From: Sulfopaludibacter sp963815475
GTDB lineage: Bacteria; Acidobacteriota; Terriglobia; Bryobacterales; Bryobacteraceae
NCBI GenBank assembly: GCA_963815475.1
Contig: CAWFHD010000003.1
Span: forward strand, 7,130,001-7,194,000
Direction of reading: 5' to 3'
DNA length: 64,000 nt
Shown piece by piece: positions 8,427-18,652 of the stretch. The first letter of the stretch is position 1; every line of letters begins with the position of its first letter. Under the pieces are notes generated by a model. That model did not search any database. It worked only from the letters and a program-made list of their open reading frames with translations, and was not told where the DNA came from. Position numbers and translations under genes: made by a program.

Positions 8427-9575
8427 ATGGACAGAAGAGCGGATGTCGCCGTAATTGGCGGCGGCATTCTCGGGCTCGCGCACGCGTACGTGTTCGCCAG
8501 GCAGGGTAAACGGGTGGTGCTGTTCGAGAGAAATGCGCGAGCCAGCGGCGCCTCCATCCGGAACTTTGGCATGATCTGGCCCATCGGCCAGCCCGCCGGC
8601 GAAATGCACGCACTGGCGCTTCGCAGTCGCGAAATCTGGTTGGACGCGCTGCAAGCTGCGAAATTGAGCTTTCGGCCGACCGGATCTTTGCACGTGGCGC
8701 ATCATCCCGACGAGGCTGAGGTGCTGCGGGAGTTCGCGGAGATCGGTCCTTCATCCGGCTACCGCTGCCGGTGGCTGAGCGCCGCGGCTACAACAGAAAG
8801 GACCGAAGCGGTCCAACCCGCCGGTCTCCAAGGCTCGCTATGGAGTGAGACGGAGATGACCGTCGATCCGCGGGAAGTGATCGGAGAATTGCCGAACTAC
8901 CTTCAGGAAATAGGTGTGGATGTCCGTTACGGATGGCCGGTCAGAAATATTGCATTGCCGCGGCTCGAAGCGTGCCCGGCAAACGGCGCGGCCAAGGAAA
9001 CCTGGGAGATCGAGCGAGCGATCGTCTGCGGCGGCGATGATTTTGAGACCCTCTATCCGGAGGCCTTCGCTTCCAGCGGCCTTACGCGCTGCAAGCTGCA
9101 GATGATGCGCACTGTCCGGCAGCCCGGTGATTGGCAATTGGGTCCGGCGCTTGCCTCCGGACTTACGTTACGCTTCTACAAAGCGTTTTCGATTTGCAAA
9201 ACATTAGCGGCGTTGCGCGCGCGCATCTCGGCGGAGAAACCGGAATACGATCTCTGGGCAATCCACCTTCTTGTATCGCAAACAGCGGACGGCGCTATCA
9301 CCTTGGGCGATTCGCACGAATACGGCATGGACGTTGACATCTTTAATAAGAGCCTGCTGGATGACCTGATCCTCCGCGAGGCGGCTGTCTTTCTGAAAAT
9401 GCCGTCTTGGGCAATTGAGCAACGCTGGCACGGAATCTACTCGCTCCATCCAGAACGGCCCTTCTTCGAAGTCGAACCGACGCCGGGAGTGCGGATTGTG
9501 ACCGCGCCTGGTGGTTCCGGAATGACACTGTCGTTCGGATTGGCGGAACGCACGGCGAAGGCATGGCAACTATGA
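8427..9575 (+). CDS. FAD-dependent amine oxidoreductase, phosphonate-associated (TIGR03364-like)
   Basis: A 382-residue DAO-family flavoprotein. The FAD-binding Rossmann motif G-G-G-I-L-G-L-A-H-A is at residues 12-21, and the C-terminal G-G-S-G-M-T-L-S-F-G is the usual second flavin contact. Members of this subgroup sit next to phosphonate genes, and related Pbf-type enzymes oxidise 2-aminoethylphosphonate or its N-methyl form to phosphonoacetaldehyde (established for relatives, recalled from memory). That product is the substrate of PhnX, whose gene overlaps this one by 4 nt. The role here is therefore inferred from both family and operon. It may substitute for the PhnW transaminase, which is absent from the window. 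Confidence 0.8.
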   Translation: MDRRADVAVIGGGILGLAHAYVFARQGKRVVLFERNARASGASIRNFGMIWPIGQPAGEMHALALRSREIWLDALQAAKLSFRPTGSLHVAHHPDEAEVLREFAEIGPSSGYRCRWLSAAATTERTEAVQPAGLQGSLWSETEMTVDPREVIGELPNYLQEIGVDVRYGWPVRNIALPRLEACPANGAAKETWEIERAIVCGGDDFETLYPEAFASSGLTRCKLQMMRTVRQPGDWQLGPALASGLTLRFYKAFSICKTLAALRARISAEKPEYDLWAIHLLVSQTADGAITLGDSHEYGMDVDIFNKSLLDDLILREAAVFLKMPSWAIEQRWHGIYSLHPERPFFEVEPTPGVRIVTAPGGSGMTLSFGLAERTAKAWQL

Positions 9576-10375
9576 TGCTGACAGGGATCGTCTTCGATTG
9601 GGCCGGGACAGTGGTGGATCACGGAAGCCGTGCGCCTGTCGCCACCCTTCAGGAAATATTCGAGAATGCAGGCCTGCCCATCACCGTCGAGGAGGCTCGC
9701 TTGTCCATGGGAATCGCGAAGCGGGCTCATATTGCGGCGATTCTCGCCGTGCCCCGAGTCTCCTCGGAGTGGCAACGCATGCACGGCGCGATCCCGACGG
9801 AGGAGGACGTGGAACGCCTCTACGCCGACTTCGTTCCCCGGCAACTCGCCTGCCTGGAGCGCCACTCGGATGTCATCGCGGGTGTTTCTCCGGCTATCGA
9901 GCAATTGCGCGGGCGCGGCCTGAAGATCGGGTCGACAACAGGCTACACGCGTCCCATGCTCGATTGCCTGCTGGCACTCGCCCGGTCGCAAGGCTTCGCG
10001 CCGGATTGCGCGATCTGTCCCGATGATGTTCCCGGCGGAGGCCGGCCTGCCCCATGGATGTGCTACCTCAATGCCATCCGAATGCAAGTGGGGCCGCTGT
10101 GGAGCATGATCAAAGTCGGCGATACACCCACCGATGTCGCGGAAGGGCGGAACGCCGGCATGTGGACCATCGGGGTTACGCGAACCGGCAACGAGGTTGG
10201 TTTGACCGTCGCCGAATGGGAGACTCTCGCAGTGCCCCAGCGATCGAATGCCTTGGAAAGGGCCGCCATTAGACTGCAGCACGCCGGAGCCCACTACCTC
10301 GCGGAAAGCGTCGCCGACATTCTCGGGTTGGTGGATGAGATCGACACACGTGTCACCGCGGGCGAAAGGCCGTGA
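9572..10375 (+). CDS. phnX: Phosphonoacetaldehyde hydrolase
   Basis: A HAD-superfamily C-P hydrolase converting phosphonoacetaldehyde to acetaldehyde and phosphate. The nucleophile motif reads V-F-D-W-A-G-T-V-V-D; the Schiff-base Lys is in S-M-G-I-A-K-R-A-H; S-T-T-G-Y-T-R, P-D-D-V-P, the P-W-M-C-Y block and K-V-G-D-T follow in the order seen in Bacillus PhnX. I place the start at the ATG at 9572 because it forms an ATGA overlap with the upstream stop; an in-frame ATG at 9563 is an alternative. The P-D-D-V-P-G-G-G-R-P loop has one residue more than the Bacillus enzyme as I recall it. The gene also overlaps the downstream transporter by 4 nt. Confidence 0.93.
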   Translation: MMLTGIVFDWAGTVVDHGSRAPVATLQEIFENAGLPITVEEARLSMGIAKRAHIAAILAVPRVSSEWQRMHGAIPTEEDVERLYADFVPRQLACLERHSDVIAGVSPAIEQLRGRGLKIGSTTGYTRPMLDCLLALARSQGFAPDCAICPDDVPGGGRPAPWMCYLNAIRMQVGPLWSMIKVGDTPTDVAEGRNAGMWTIGVTRTGNEVGLTVAEWETLAVPQRSNALERAAIRLQHAGAHYLAESVADILGLVDEIDTRVTAGERP

Positions 10376-11679
10376 TTTCATCCGATTCCTCAAAACCTTC
10401 GCCGCGATTCGTCCGTTGGCAGGTAGGCACGGTGGCATTGATGGCCGTCGGGTACGCCGGCTATTACCTATGCCGCTCCGATCTCTCAGTGGCCATGCCG
10501 CTCTTGATTCGGGAGATGGCGAGCCGCGGCATTTCGACGGACACCGCTAAGGTGCAGTTGGGAAGTGTCGCCTCGCTGGGCGTTCTGGCTTATGCGATTT
10601 GCAAGCTTCCCAGCGGCTGGCTGGCTGACTTTTGGGGAGGCAAACGCAATTTTCTGTCCGGCATGGCCGGGTCGATCCTGTTTACTCTGTTGTTCGCCGC
10701 GGGAGGCGGTATTCCCCTTTTTACCCTCGCGTGGATCGGCAACCGCGCTGTGCAATCGCTGGGATGGGCAGGAACTGTGAAGATTACCTCCCGGTGGTTC
10801 TCCTACTCGACGTATGGCGCCGCGATGGGCGCTATGAGCCTCAGCTATCTGTTTGGCGACGCGGCGTCGCGCGAGTTTATGGCAAGGCTGATCGACGCCG
10901 GATTAGGTTGGCGCGGCGTCTTCGTGGCTGCCGCGGGGACGCTGGCACTCCTGCTGCTGCTCGCGCTTCTGCTGTTGAAGGAAACGCCGGAACTCCTCGG
11001 GTTTCCGGAACCTCCCCCCAATCCTGCCAACCTTTTCCGCCAAGAGGGTCAGTCCTTCAAATCGCCGAGTCCCGCTTTCCTTGTGGCCACTCTTGCGCGC
11101 AGCCGTGCCTTCTGGCTAGTATGCCTGCTGTCGCTCGGCGTGACCACCATGAGAGAGACGTTTAACCTTTGGACTCCTACTTACTTCACACAGGCAGTCG
11201 GGTTGACGGTGGCGGATGCAGCGCATAAGAGCGCACTGTTTCCTTTGTTCGGTGGCTTTTCCGTTTTGCTCGCCGGCTTCATGAGCGATCGACTGGGCAG
11301 GACAGGGCGGTCCGGCATCATCTTCTACGGGCTCCTTCTGACGGCCGGGGCGCTCCTGATTATGGCCTTTGGTAATTTCGCCGGGTCCCAATCTGTGCCT
11401 GTAATTCTGGTAACGGTGGTGGCATTCGTGATGATCGGACCCTACTCTTACCTCGCCGGAGCGATTTCCCTCGATTTTGGAGGCAAGCAAGGCAGCGCCA
11501 CCGCGTCGGGCATCATTGACTGTGTCGGCTACCTTGGCGGTGTCCTAGCGGGCAATGGCGTAGCGGGCATCTCTGTGGCGTGGGGTTGGAAGGGAGCATT
11601 CGCGGCCTTAGCTGCGGTGGCGTTATTGTCCAGCGTCGCCGCCGCCGCGTATCATCTTGAGTTGAGGCGGCAGTTATGA
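10372..11679 (+). CDS. MFS transporter, organophosphate:phosphate antiporter-like
   Basis: A 435-residue 12-helix inner-membrane carrier of the GlpT/UhpT/PgtP (OPA) branch of the MFS. Signs are the N-terminal G-Y-A-G-Y-Y-L-C-R-S-D-L-S block, the K-L-P-S-G-W-L-A-D-F-W-G-G-K-R loop between helices 2 and 3, and a long central loop near residues 215-245. The start is GTG at 10372, in a GTGA overlap with phnX. Being embedded in a phosphonate operon, it is the likely importer of a phosphonate in exchange for phosphate. That substrate is inferred from context. Confidence 0.88.
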   Translation: MISSDSSKPSPRFVRWQVGTVALMAVGYAGYYLCRSDLSVAMPLLIREMASRGISTDTAKVQLGSVASLGVLAYAICKLPSGWLADFWGGKRNFLSGMAGSILFTLLFAAGGGIPLFTLAWIGNRAVQSLGWAGTVKITSRWFSYSTYGAAMGAMSLSYLFGDAASREFMARLIDAGLGWRGVFVAAAGTLALLLLLALLLLKETPELLGFPEPPPNPANLFRQEGQSFKSPSPAFLVATLARSRAFWLVCLLSLGVTTMRETFNLWTPTYFTQAVGLTVADAAHKSALFPLFGGFSVLLAGFMSDRLGRTGRSGIIFYGLLLTAGALLIMAFGNFAGSQSVPVILVTVVAFVMIGPYSYLAGAISLDFGGKQGSATASGIIDCVGYLGGVLAGNGVAGISVAWGWKGAFAALAAVALLSSVAAAAYHLELRRQL

Positions 11680-12227
11680 ATACTCCATCGGACGAAGTGC
11701 TGGTATTGATGAATAAGCGAGGCGGGGAAGCATACTTTGGGGAGCCCGTCTCTCAGTTGGAGCATGCGCTGCAGGCCGCATGGTTTGCCCAACAAGCGGC
11801 GGGCAGGCCCACACTGGTGGCCGCCGCGCTGCTTCACGACGTCGGACACCTTCTGCACGATCTTCCGGAAGACGTGGCCGACAGGGGCATTGATGCACGG
11901 CACGAAGAGGCGGGTTATGACTGGCTGCTGGCGCGCTTCGGTTCTGAAGTCGCCGAACCCGTTCGCTATCACGTCACTGCCAAGCGTTATCTTTGCGCAG
12001 TGGATCCCGCCTATTTTGCGCGGCTTTCGCCGGCCTCCGTGCAGAGCCTGGCGCTCCAGGGTGGGCCATTGACGGAGGGTCAAGTCCGCGAATTCGAGAG
12101 CCTCTCCTGGCATCGCGAAGCGCTTCAACTCCGACACTGGGACGACGCTGCCAAGCAGCCAGGTTTGGCTGTCCCCGGTCTGGAGGAGTATCGCAATCTA
12201 CTCGATACGCTTGCCAGAGGCCATTGA
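11676..12227 (+). CDS. HD-domain phosphonate oxygenase, PhnZ-like
   Basis: A 183-residue HD-domain protein. The metal and substrate residues of the diiron oxygenase PhnZ can be matched in order: Y20 and E23 (F-G-E-P loop), H30, H54-D55, H76, H99, K103 and D156. The spacing is the same as that recalled for PhnZ (Tyr24, Glu27, His34, His58, Asp59, His80, His104, Lys108, Asp161). PhnZ cleaves 1-hydroxy-2-aminoethylphosphonate oxidatively to glycine and phosphate. The gene overlaps the transporter by 4 nt (ATGA). No PhnY-type 2-oxoglutarate hydroxylase is seen here, so the precise hydroxylated substrate is uncertain. Confidence 0.82.
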   Translation: MNTPSDEVLVLMNKRGGEAYFGEPVSQLEHALQAAWFAQQAAGRPTLVAAALLHDVGHLLHDLPEDVADRGIDARHEEAGYDWLLARFGSEVAEPVRYHVTAKRYLCAVDPAYFARLSPASVQSLALQGGPLTEGQVREFESLSWHREALQLRHWDDAAKQPGLAVPGLEEYRNLLDTLARGH

Positions 12228-12314
12228 AAACGTAGCCTCGCCAGTTAAGAATTGTCATTCCAGCGAAACCTTCGCAGGATAAAATTGCGTGTTTATCTGG
12301 GGAGGGCAATCGGA

Positions 12315-14423
<2,109 letters not shown>

Positions 14424-14538
14424 TACGCCATACAAATCCTCATACCAGGGGACGCGAGTCATTCTGCTGCAATGAAGCCGTGATGCCGGTGCACGCCGCT
14501 CCTGGACACCGCCAGGCTAAGTGGGGCAGGGAACCGCG

Positions 14539-15630
14539 CTACGGCTTTCCAAGCGAGCAGAGGGGATCGCCGAGTACGATCCCTTGCCAGCTCACAAACG
14601 GCATTCCCAAATAGTAGCTCTCCGCCAGGTTGCGGCCTTCGAGCCACGCAGGCAGCAGATAATCGGGCCGCACGCAGCCGATCAGGTATGGCTCGTAAAC
14701 ATTTCCTGAAGCGCCCGTGGCCCCTTCGTGAATCAGGTCCGCGCTCAAGCCCTGTCCGGAGCCGCCGAATTGCAGCTTGGAATCGTCCCCGCCGTAGATG
14801 TTCCAATTGTCCGCCGGCCGCTTGAATGTGCGCGCATTCGTGGACACGTACTCGGTAGCCACGGCTCCTGGCAGCCATTGATATCCAAGCCAGCGCTTGT
14901 CGCGCCCAACGCCGTTGGAGCCCCAGGAAGCATAACCAATCACGTCCTTTTGCGCGTAGAGCACCGGCGGCGCCTCGTGCAATATCAGACGGTCGGCCGG
15001 CAGCAGGGTGGCCGCGTTGCGCAGCCAGTTATTGCCATCTCCGTTAGCGCCCTTGCCTACGTCGATCACGAACTTGCCCCGATTGCGCGCTGCCAGCGAA
15101 TGGTCGATCATCGCCTTCACGTCGGCCAAGTCGTACGCTGCCAGCCGCGCTACCAGGTAGATGGGGAATTGTGGATGCTGGAACGGCGAATCGCGCTTCC
15201 CGAAGAACGGATTGCGCAGCGGTCCGGCGCGCTCGTATGGCATCCCTTTCAGCTTGGAGTACAGCAACGTCAGTTCCGAATCTACCGAGGAGCGTTCGGA
15301 CGCCATTTTCGCCCCCAGGCCGTCCACCTTCAGTGGCATCCCCAGCGTGGTGACGATGTAGAGCACCTTCTCTTGCAGGCCATTTTTCTTGAGGCATTCC
15401 CCAATCGGCGTCTCGATCTGCCGCTGGTAGGTGTCCCACGTGATCTCTTCTTCGGTAACCGTAGCCAGGAAGCAGACGTTGCCCACAGGCACGGCCCGTC
15501 TGGGCCGGTAATACTCGCCGATTTGCCGCGAGATCGGACTGTTGCCGTTCACCACAAGCAGCACGTTCTCGCCCGTCTGAGCCAAAGCCCCTGGCGCTAT
15601 CGCTAACAAGAGCAAGCAAAGCAGCAGCAC
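14539..15630 (-). CDS. TIGR03790-family exported protein
   Basis: A 363-residue protein with a strong N-terminal signal peptide (Leu-rich, ending A-L-A-Q). The following V-L-L-V-V-N-G-N-S and the Y-Y-R-x-R-R-A-V-P block match a family of unknown function common in Acidobacteria and Planctomycetes. The start codon is GTG at 15630. It is divergent from the LysR-type regulator gene at 15689, so that regulator may control it, which is inference. No catalytic residues can be assigned. Confidence 0.75.
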   Translation of the reverse strand: MLLLCLLLLAIAPGALAQTGENVLLVVNGNSPISRQIGEYYRPRRAVPVGNVCFLATVTEEEITWDTYQRQIETPIGECLKKNGLQEKVLYIVTTLGMPLKVDGLGAKMASERSSVDSELTLLYSKLKGMPYERAGPLRNPFFGKRDSPFQHPQFPIYLVARLAAYDLADVKAMIDHSLAARNRGKFVIDVGKGANGDGNNWLRNAATLLPADRLILHEAPPVLYAQKDVIGYASWGSNGVGRDKRWLGYQWLPGAVATEYVSTNARTFKRPADNWNIYGGDDSKLQFGGSGQGLSADLIHEGATGASGNVYEPYLIGCVRPDYLLPAWLEGRNLAESYYLGMPFVSWQGIVLGDPLCSLGKP

Positions 15631-15688
15631 TCGTTCGATGTTACAATACCTGACAAAACGAGTGCGGTTTTAGAAAGCCGCCCCGCAT

Positions 15689-16645
15689 ATGGACTTCGAT
15701 CAGCTCCATACCTTCCTGGAAATTGTCAGGCTGAAGAGTTTCTCGAAGGCCGCCCAGACGTGCTACCGCACGCAGCCGGCCATCAGCGCACAGGTGCGCC
15801 AACTCGAACAGGAGCTTCGCACCGAGCTCTTCGAGCGCTTCGGCAGCCGCATTTCCCTCACCACCGCCGGCCAGATTTTCACGGACTACGCCGAGCAGAT
15901 GCTGGACCTGCGCCGTCGCGCGCAGGATGCCATCGCCGAGTTGGAGAGCAATCCGCGCGGCGAACTGGTGATTGCCGCCAATGAGGCCACCTGCATTTAC
16001 GTCCTGCCCAAAGTTTTTTCGCAATACCGCCATCTGTTCCCCGCCGTCCAGTTGCAGGTGGAGCGCTCCTACGCGGCACACGTGGTGGAGGCCGTGCTCG
16101 ACAACTCGGCCGATTTCGGAATGACGCAACTGCCGGTGGATGAGAAGCGCCTGCAAGTGGTGAGCATCTATCGCGACGAGATCCGCCTGTTCGTTCCCAC
16201 GGGTCATCCGTTAGGCGAACGTCCCGCGGTCACCCCCAGCGAAGTGGTGGAATATTTCCTGCTGCTCCCCAAGCATGGCAAGACGCGCACTCGCCTCAAC
16301 GAATGGCTGGAGAGCGTGGAAGACGATCTGCGTGTCTCCATGGAGCTGGACTCCACCGAGATGATGAAGCGTTTCGTCATCGCCGGACTCGGCTTGGCGT
16401 TCCTTGCCGTGTCCAATTGCCGCGAAGAAGTGGCGGCCGGAAAATTGCGATCGGTGGCGCTCGCGCCCGAGCCGATGGTGCGTCGCCTGGGACTGATCTA
16501 CCGCAAAGACAAAGCCTTGTCGAAAGCGGCGTTGGGATTTATCCAGGTGGTGCTGGATAATGTGGGAGACGATGTCGCGCCACGGAACGACTCCGGAGCG
16601 GCTCCTAAGGACAAGCCCAGAAAGGCGCCGCAGGCCATCGCGTGA
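15689..16645 (+). CDS. LysR-type transcriptional regulator
   Basis: A 318-residue DNA-binding regulator. The N-terminal winged helix-turn-helix covers residues 1-60 (F-L-E-I-V-R-L-K-S-F-S-K-A-A, T-Q-P-A-I-S-A-Q-V-R-Q-L-E) and the periplasmic-binding-like effector domain residues 90-295. The tail is Pro/Lys-rich. It is divergent from the TIGR03790-family gene (58-nt gap), a usual arrangement for a LysR protein and its target. Its last codons overlap the start of the zinc-ribbon gene. The effector is unknown; CysB/CbbR-like members are the closest in feel. Confidence 0.92.
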   Translation: MDFDQLHTFLEIVRLKSFSKAAQTCYRTQPAISAQVRQLEQELRTELFERFGSRISLTTAGQIFTDYAEQMLDLRRRAQDAIAELESNPRGELVIAANEATCIYVLPKVFSQYRHLFPAVQLQVERSYAAHVVEAVLDNSADFGMTQLPVDEKRLQVVSIYRDEIRLFVPTGHPLGERPAVTPSEVVEYFLLLPKHGKTRTRLNEWLESVEDDLRVSMELDSTEMMKRFVIAGLGLAFLAVSNCREEVAAGKLRSVALAPEPMVRRLGLIYRKDKALSKAALGFIQVVLDNVGDDVAPRNDSGAAPKDKPRKAPQAIA

Positions 16646-17082
16646 TCAACTGCGCTAAATGCCGGCGGAGTTTCACCAAAGAGGTGGCGAAGTGCCCGCA
16701 TTGCGGTGAGCCGAACCCCACAGCCGCTGGACTTTTTCAAACCTCCACGGTGGTGATCTCGGCCGGTAGCGCCCACATGGTATATCGCTCGGTGGACGAA
16801 GTGCCGGTGCGGCTGCGCACCAAGCTGCTCAAATCTACCAACGGATCGAACTCCGCAACCATCCTGATCGCCGACCGCCGCGGACGCAAACAAATCTCCA
16901 AGGTGATGCGCAGTCTTCCTGCCAACGCGCAGCGGCGGCTGATGAGTTCGATGTTGAGCGGCGAATCGCCGGCCGGGTTGCTGCAGTGGATGACCCCGGC
17001 CAAGAAACGCGCCATCCTCGCGCTGCTGGCTCTTTTCACCCTCGCCTTGGTGGGAATCGTTTTCGGACACCGCTGGCAGTAG
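16642..17082 (+). CDS. Zinc-ribbon single-pass membrane protein
   Basis: A 146-residue protein that begins with a zinc ribbon (C-A-K-C ... C-P-H-C-G) and ends with one hydrophobic helix (about residues 120-140) followed by H-R-W-Q. The start is GTG at 16642, overlapping the LysR gene stop by 4 nt, so the two are coupled. No function is assigned; a cytosolic zinc ribbon tethered to the inner membrane by a C-terminal anchor is what the sequence shows. Confidence 0.7.
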   Translation: MINCAKCRRSFTKEVAKCPHCGEPNPTAAGLFQTSTVVISAGSAHMVYRSVDEVPVRLRTKLLKSTNGSNSATILIADRRGRKQISKVMRSLPANAQRRLMSSMLSGESPAGLLQWMTPAKKRAILALLALFTLALVGIVFGHRWQ

Positions 17083-17146
17083 AGCCTGGCAGTAGAGCGT
17101 GGCAGTAAGACCGCGGCCGCGTCCACTTGTTATCCTGTGGTTTCCT

Positions 17147-18031
17147 ATGAGCCGAAGAGCCGTGGTGTTCGGAGCTGCCGGCCAGTTGGGTATCGAACTG
17201 GTCCGCGAGCTCAGAAGCCGTCAATACGAAGTCAAATCGCTGGATCGTGCGCAGGTGGATATCACCAATGCGGCTGCGGTAGAGAGCGCGCTGGCCGCTT
17301 ACGATGCCGAAGTTGTTTTCAACTCGGCCGCATACAATCAGGTGGACGTCGCGGAGAAGGAACCGCAGGCCGCTTACCTGGTGAACGCTCTGGCGGTCCG
17401 CAACTTGGCATTGGCATGCCGGCAGGTGGATGCCCGCCTGGTCCACTTCTCCACCGATTACGTTTTCGATGGCACGGCGCGCCATCCCTATGTCGAAGAC
17501 GATCCCACTCACCCGCTGGGCGCGTACGCCGTCTCGAAGCTGGCGGGCGAGTTGTATGCGCAGGCGTACCTCGATCAGGCCCTGGTGGTGCGCACCTCCG
17601 GCGTCTTCGGTCCGGGCGGCCTGGCCACGGCCCGCGGCAATTTCGTGGAACTGATGCTGCGTCTTGCCGGATCGGGACAGCCCATCCGCGTCGTGGAAGA
17701 CCACGTGGCTTCGCCCACCTTCGCGCCTCTGCTGGCATCCCGCACCATCGACCTGGTGGAGCGAGGACAGGCAGGCGTATTCCACATCGGAGGAGGCACG
17801 CCCTCTTCCTGGTTCCAATTCGCGCGCATCATCTTCGAAGCGGCCGGCGTAGAGCCCATGCTCCTGGCCACTAACGAGCGAGAATATCGAACCCCCGCGC
17901 GCCGTCCCAAATACTCCGCCCTCTCGAACGCCAAAATGGAACGAGCCGGCCTCGACCCGTTGCCAACGCTGAGGGAAGCCGTAGAAAAGTATTTCGAACA
18001 GCGCAAGCGTCTCGCCGAAACACGGTCGTGA
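17147..18031 (+). CDS. rmlD: dTDP-4-dehydrorhamnose reductase-like SDR protein
   Basis: A 294-residue extended short-chain dehydrogenase. The NAD(P)-binding motif G-A-A-G-Q-L-G is at residues 8-14, and the active-site region reads S-T-D-Y-V-F-D-G with the Y-A-V-S-K catalytic pair downstream. RmlD makes dTDP-L-rhamnose for cell-surface polysaccharide. The other rml genes are not in the window, so a related sugar reductase cannot be excluded. The start at 17147 directly precedes the Rossmann fold. The stop overlaps the start of the transposase-like gene by 4 nt (GTGA). Confidence 0.85.
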   Translation: MSRRAVVFGAAGQLGIELVRELRSRQYEVKSLDRAQVDITNAAAVESALAAYDAEVVFNSAAYNQVDVAEKEPQAAYLVNALAVRNLALACRQVDARLVHFSTDYVFDGTARHPYVEDDPTHPLGAYAVSKLAGELYAQAYLDQALVVRTSGVFGPGGLATARGNFVELMLRLAGSGQPIRVVEDHVASPTFAPLLASRTIDLVERGQAGVFHIGGGTPSSWFQFARIIFEAAGVEPMLLATNEREYRTPARRPKYSALSNAKMERAGLDPLPTLREAVEKYFEQRKRLAETRS

Positions 18032-18556
18032 GATATCTGATCACCTTTGCCTGTTACGGCGCTCACATACATGGCGACGAATCGGGTTCGGTCGATCGGC
18101 GCCACAATATTCCCAACACTCGATCGGTCGAGGCGGATCCCGATCGTTCGGCGACCGAGCGGCGAAGTATGGAGCAGGAGCCATACCTGCTCGATGGCGA
18201 CCATCGTGTAGCCGTACTGACCGCGATCCATGAGGTGTGCCAATTCCGAGGATGGCAGTTGTTTGCCGCCCACGTGCGAAGCAATCACGTGCACGCTGTA
18301 ATCAACGGCGAGCCGAAGCCCGAAAGAATCTTGAACGATCTGAAGTCTTATGCAAGCCGCCGCCTGAATCGCATGGGATTCGATCCGCCGAACCGGAGGC
18401 GCTGGGCACACCACGCGATGTTTGTGGCAACTGGAGGATGTGCTGGGCGCGATTCGCTACGTCGTAGACCAACAAGGCGAACCAATGTCCGTCTTCGTGG
18501 CAGCCCCCGAGTTGTTGCCGGGAAACCGCCCCCAAGTGAAAGCACCGACTCCCTGA
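18028..18556 (+). pseudogene. REP-associated tyrosine transposase (RAYT, Y1_Tnp family), frameshifted
   Basis: This encodes an IS200-like HUH-type nuclease of the RAYT group, which processes REP hairpins. The HUH motif is visible in R-S-N-H-V-H-A-V-I, and the region after it (L-K-S-Y-A-S-R-R-L-N) is typical. Near 18408 the frame breaks. The expected continuation around W-Q-L-E-D-V-L-G-A-I-R-Y-V-V-D-Q-Q-G lies in the +1 frame and ends at a TGA (18554-18556) inside the left arm of the adjacent 32-bp inverted repeat. The unshifted frame instead runs to 18573 with an unrelated Arg-rich tail. It starts with GTG overlapping rmlD. Confidence 0.75.
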
Positions 18557-18633
18557 CGGTCGCGGCTCGGTAAGACACCTCCGTCGCCATGCTGGTCCTT
18601 GCCGAGCCGCGACCGTCAGGGAGTCGGTGCTTT
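18539..18633. repeat. Perfect 32-bp inverted repeat (REPIN-like) at the RAYT 3' end
   Basis: The arms at 18539-18570 and 18602-18633 are exact reverse complements, separated by 31 nt, and can form a long hairpin. The left arm contains the RAYT stop codon. The right arm runs into TTTTT, so the structure may also end transcription. A diverged single arm occurs at 3018-3050. Paired inverted REP sequences next to a RAYT gene are the known REPIN arrangement; the link here is inferred from proximity. Confidence 0.85.
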
Positions 18634-18652
18634 TTGTATCCTGGAAGTTCCC

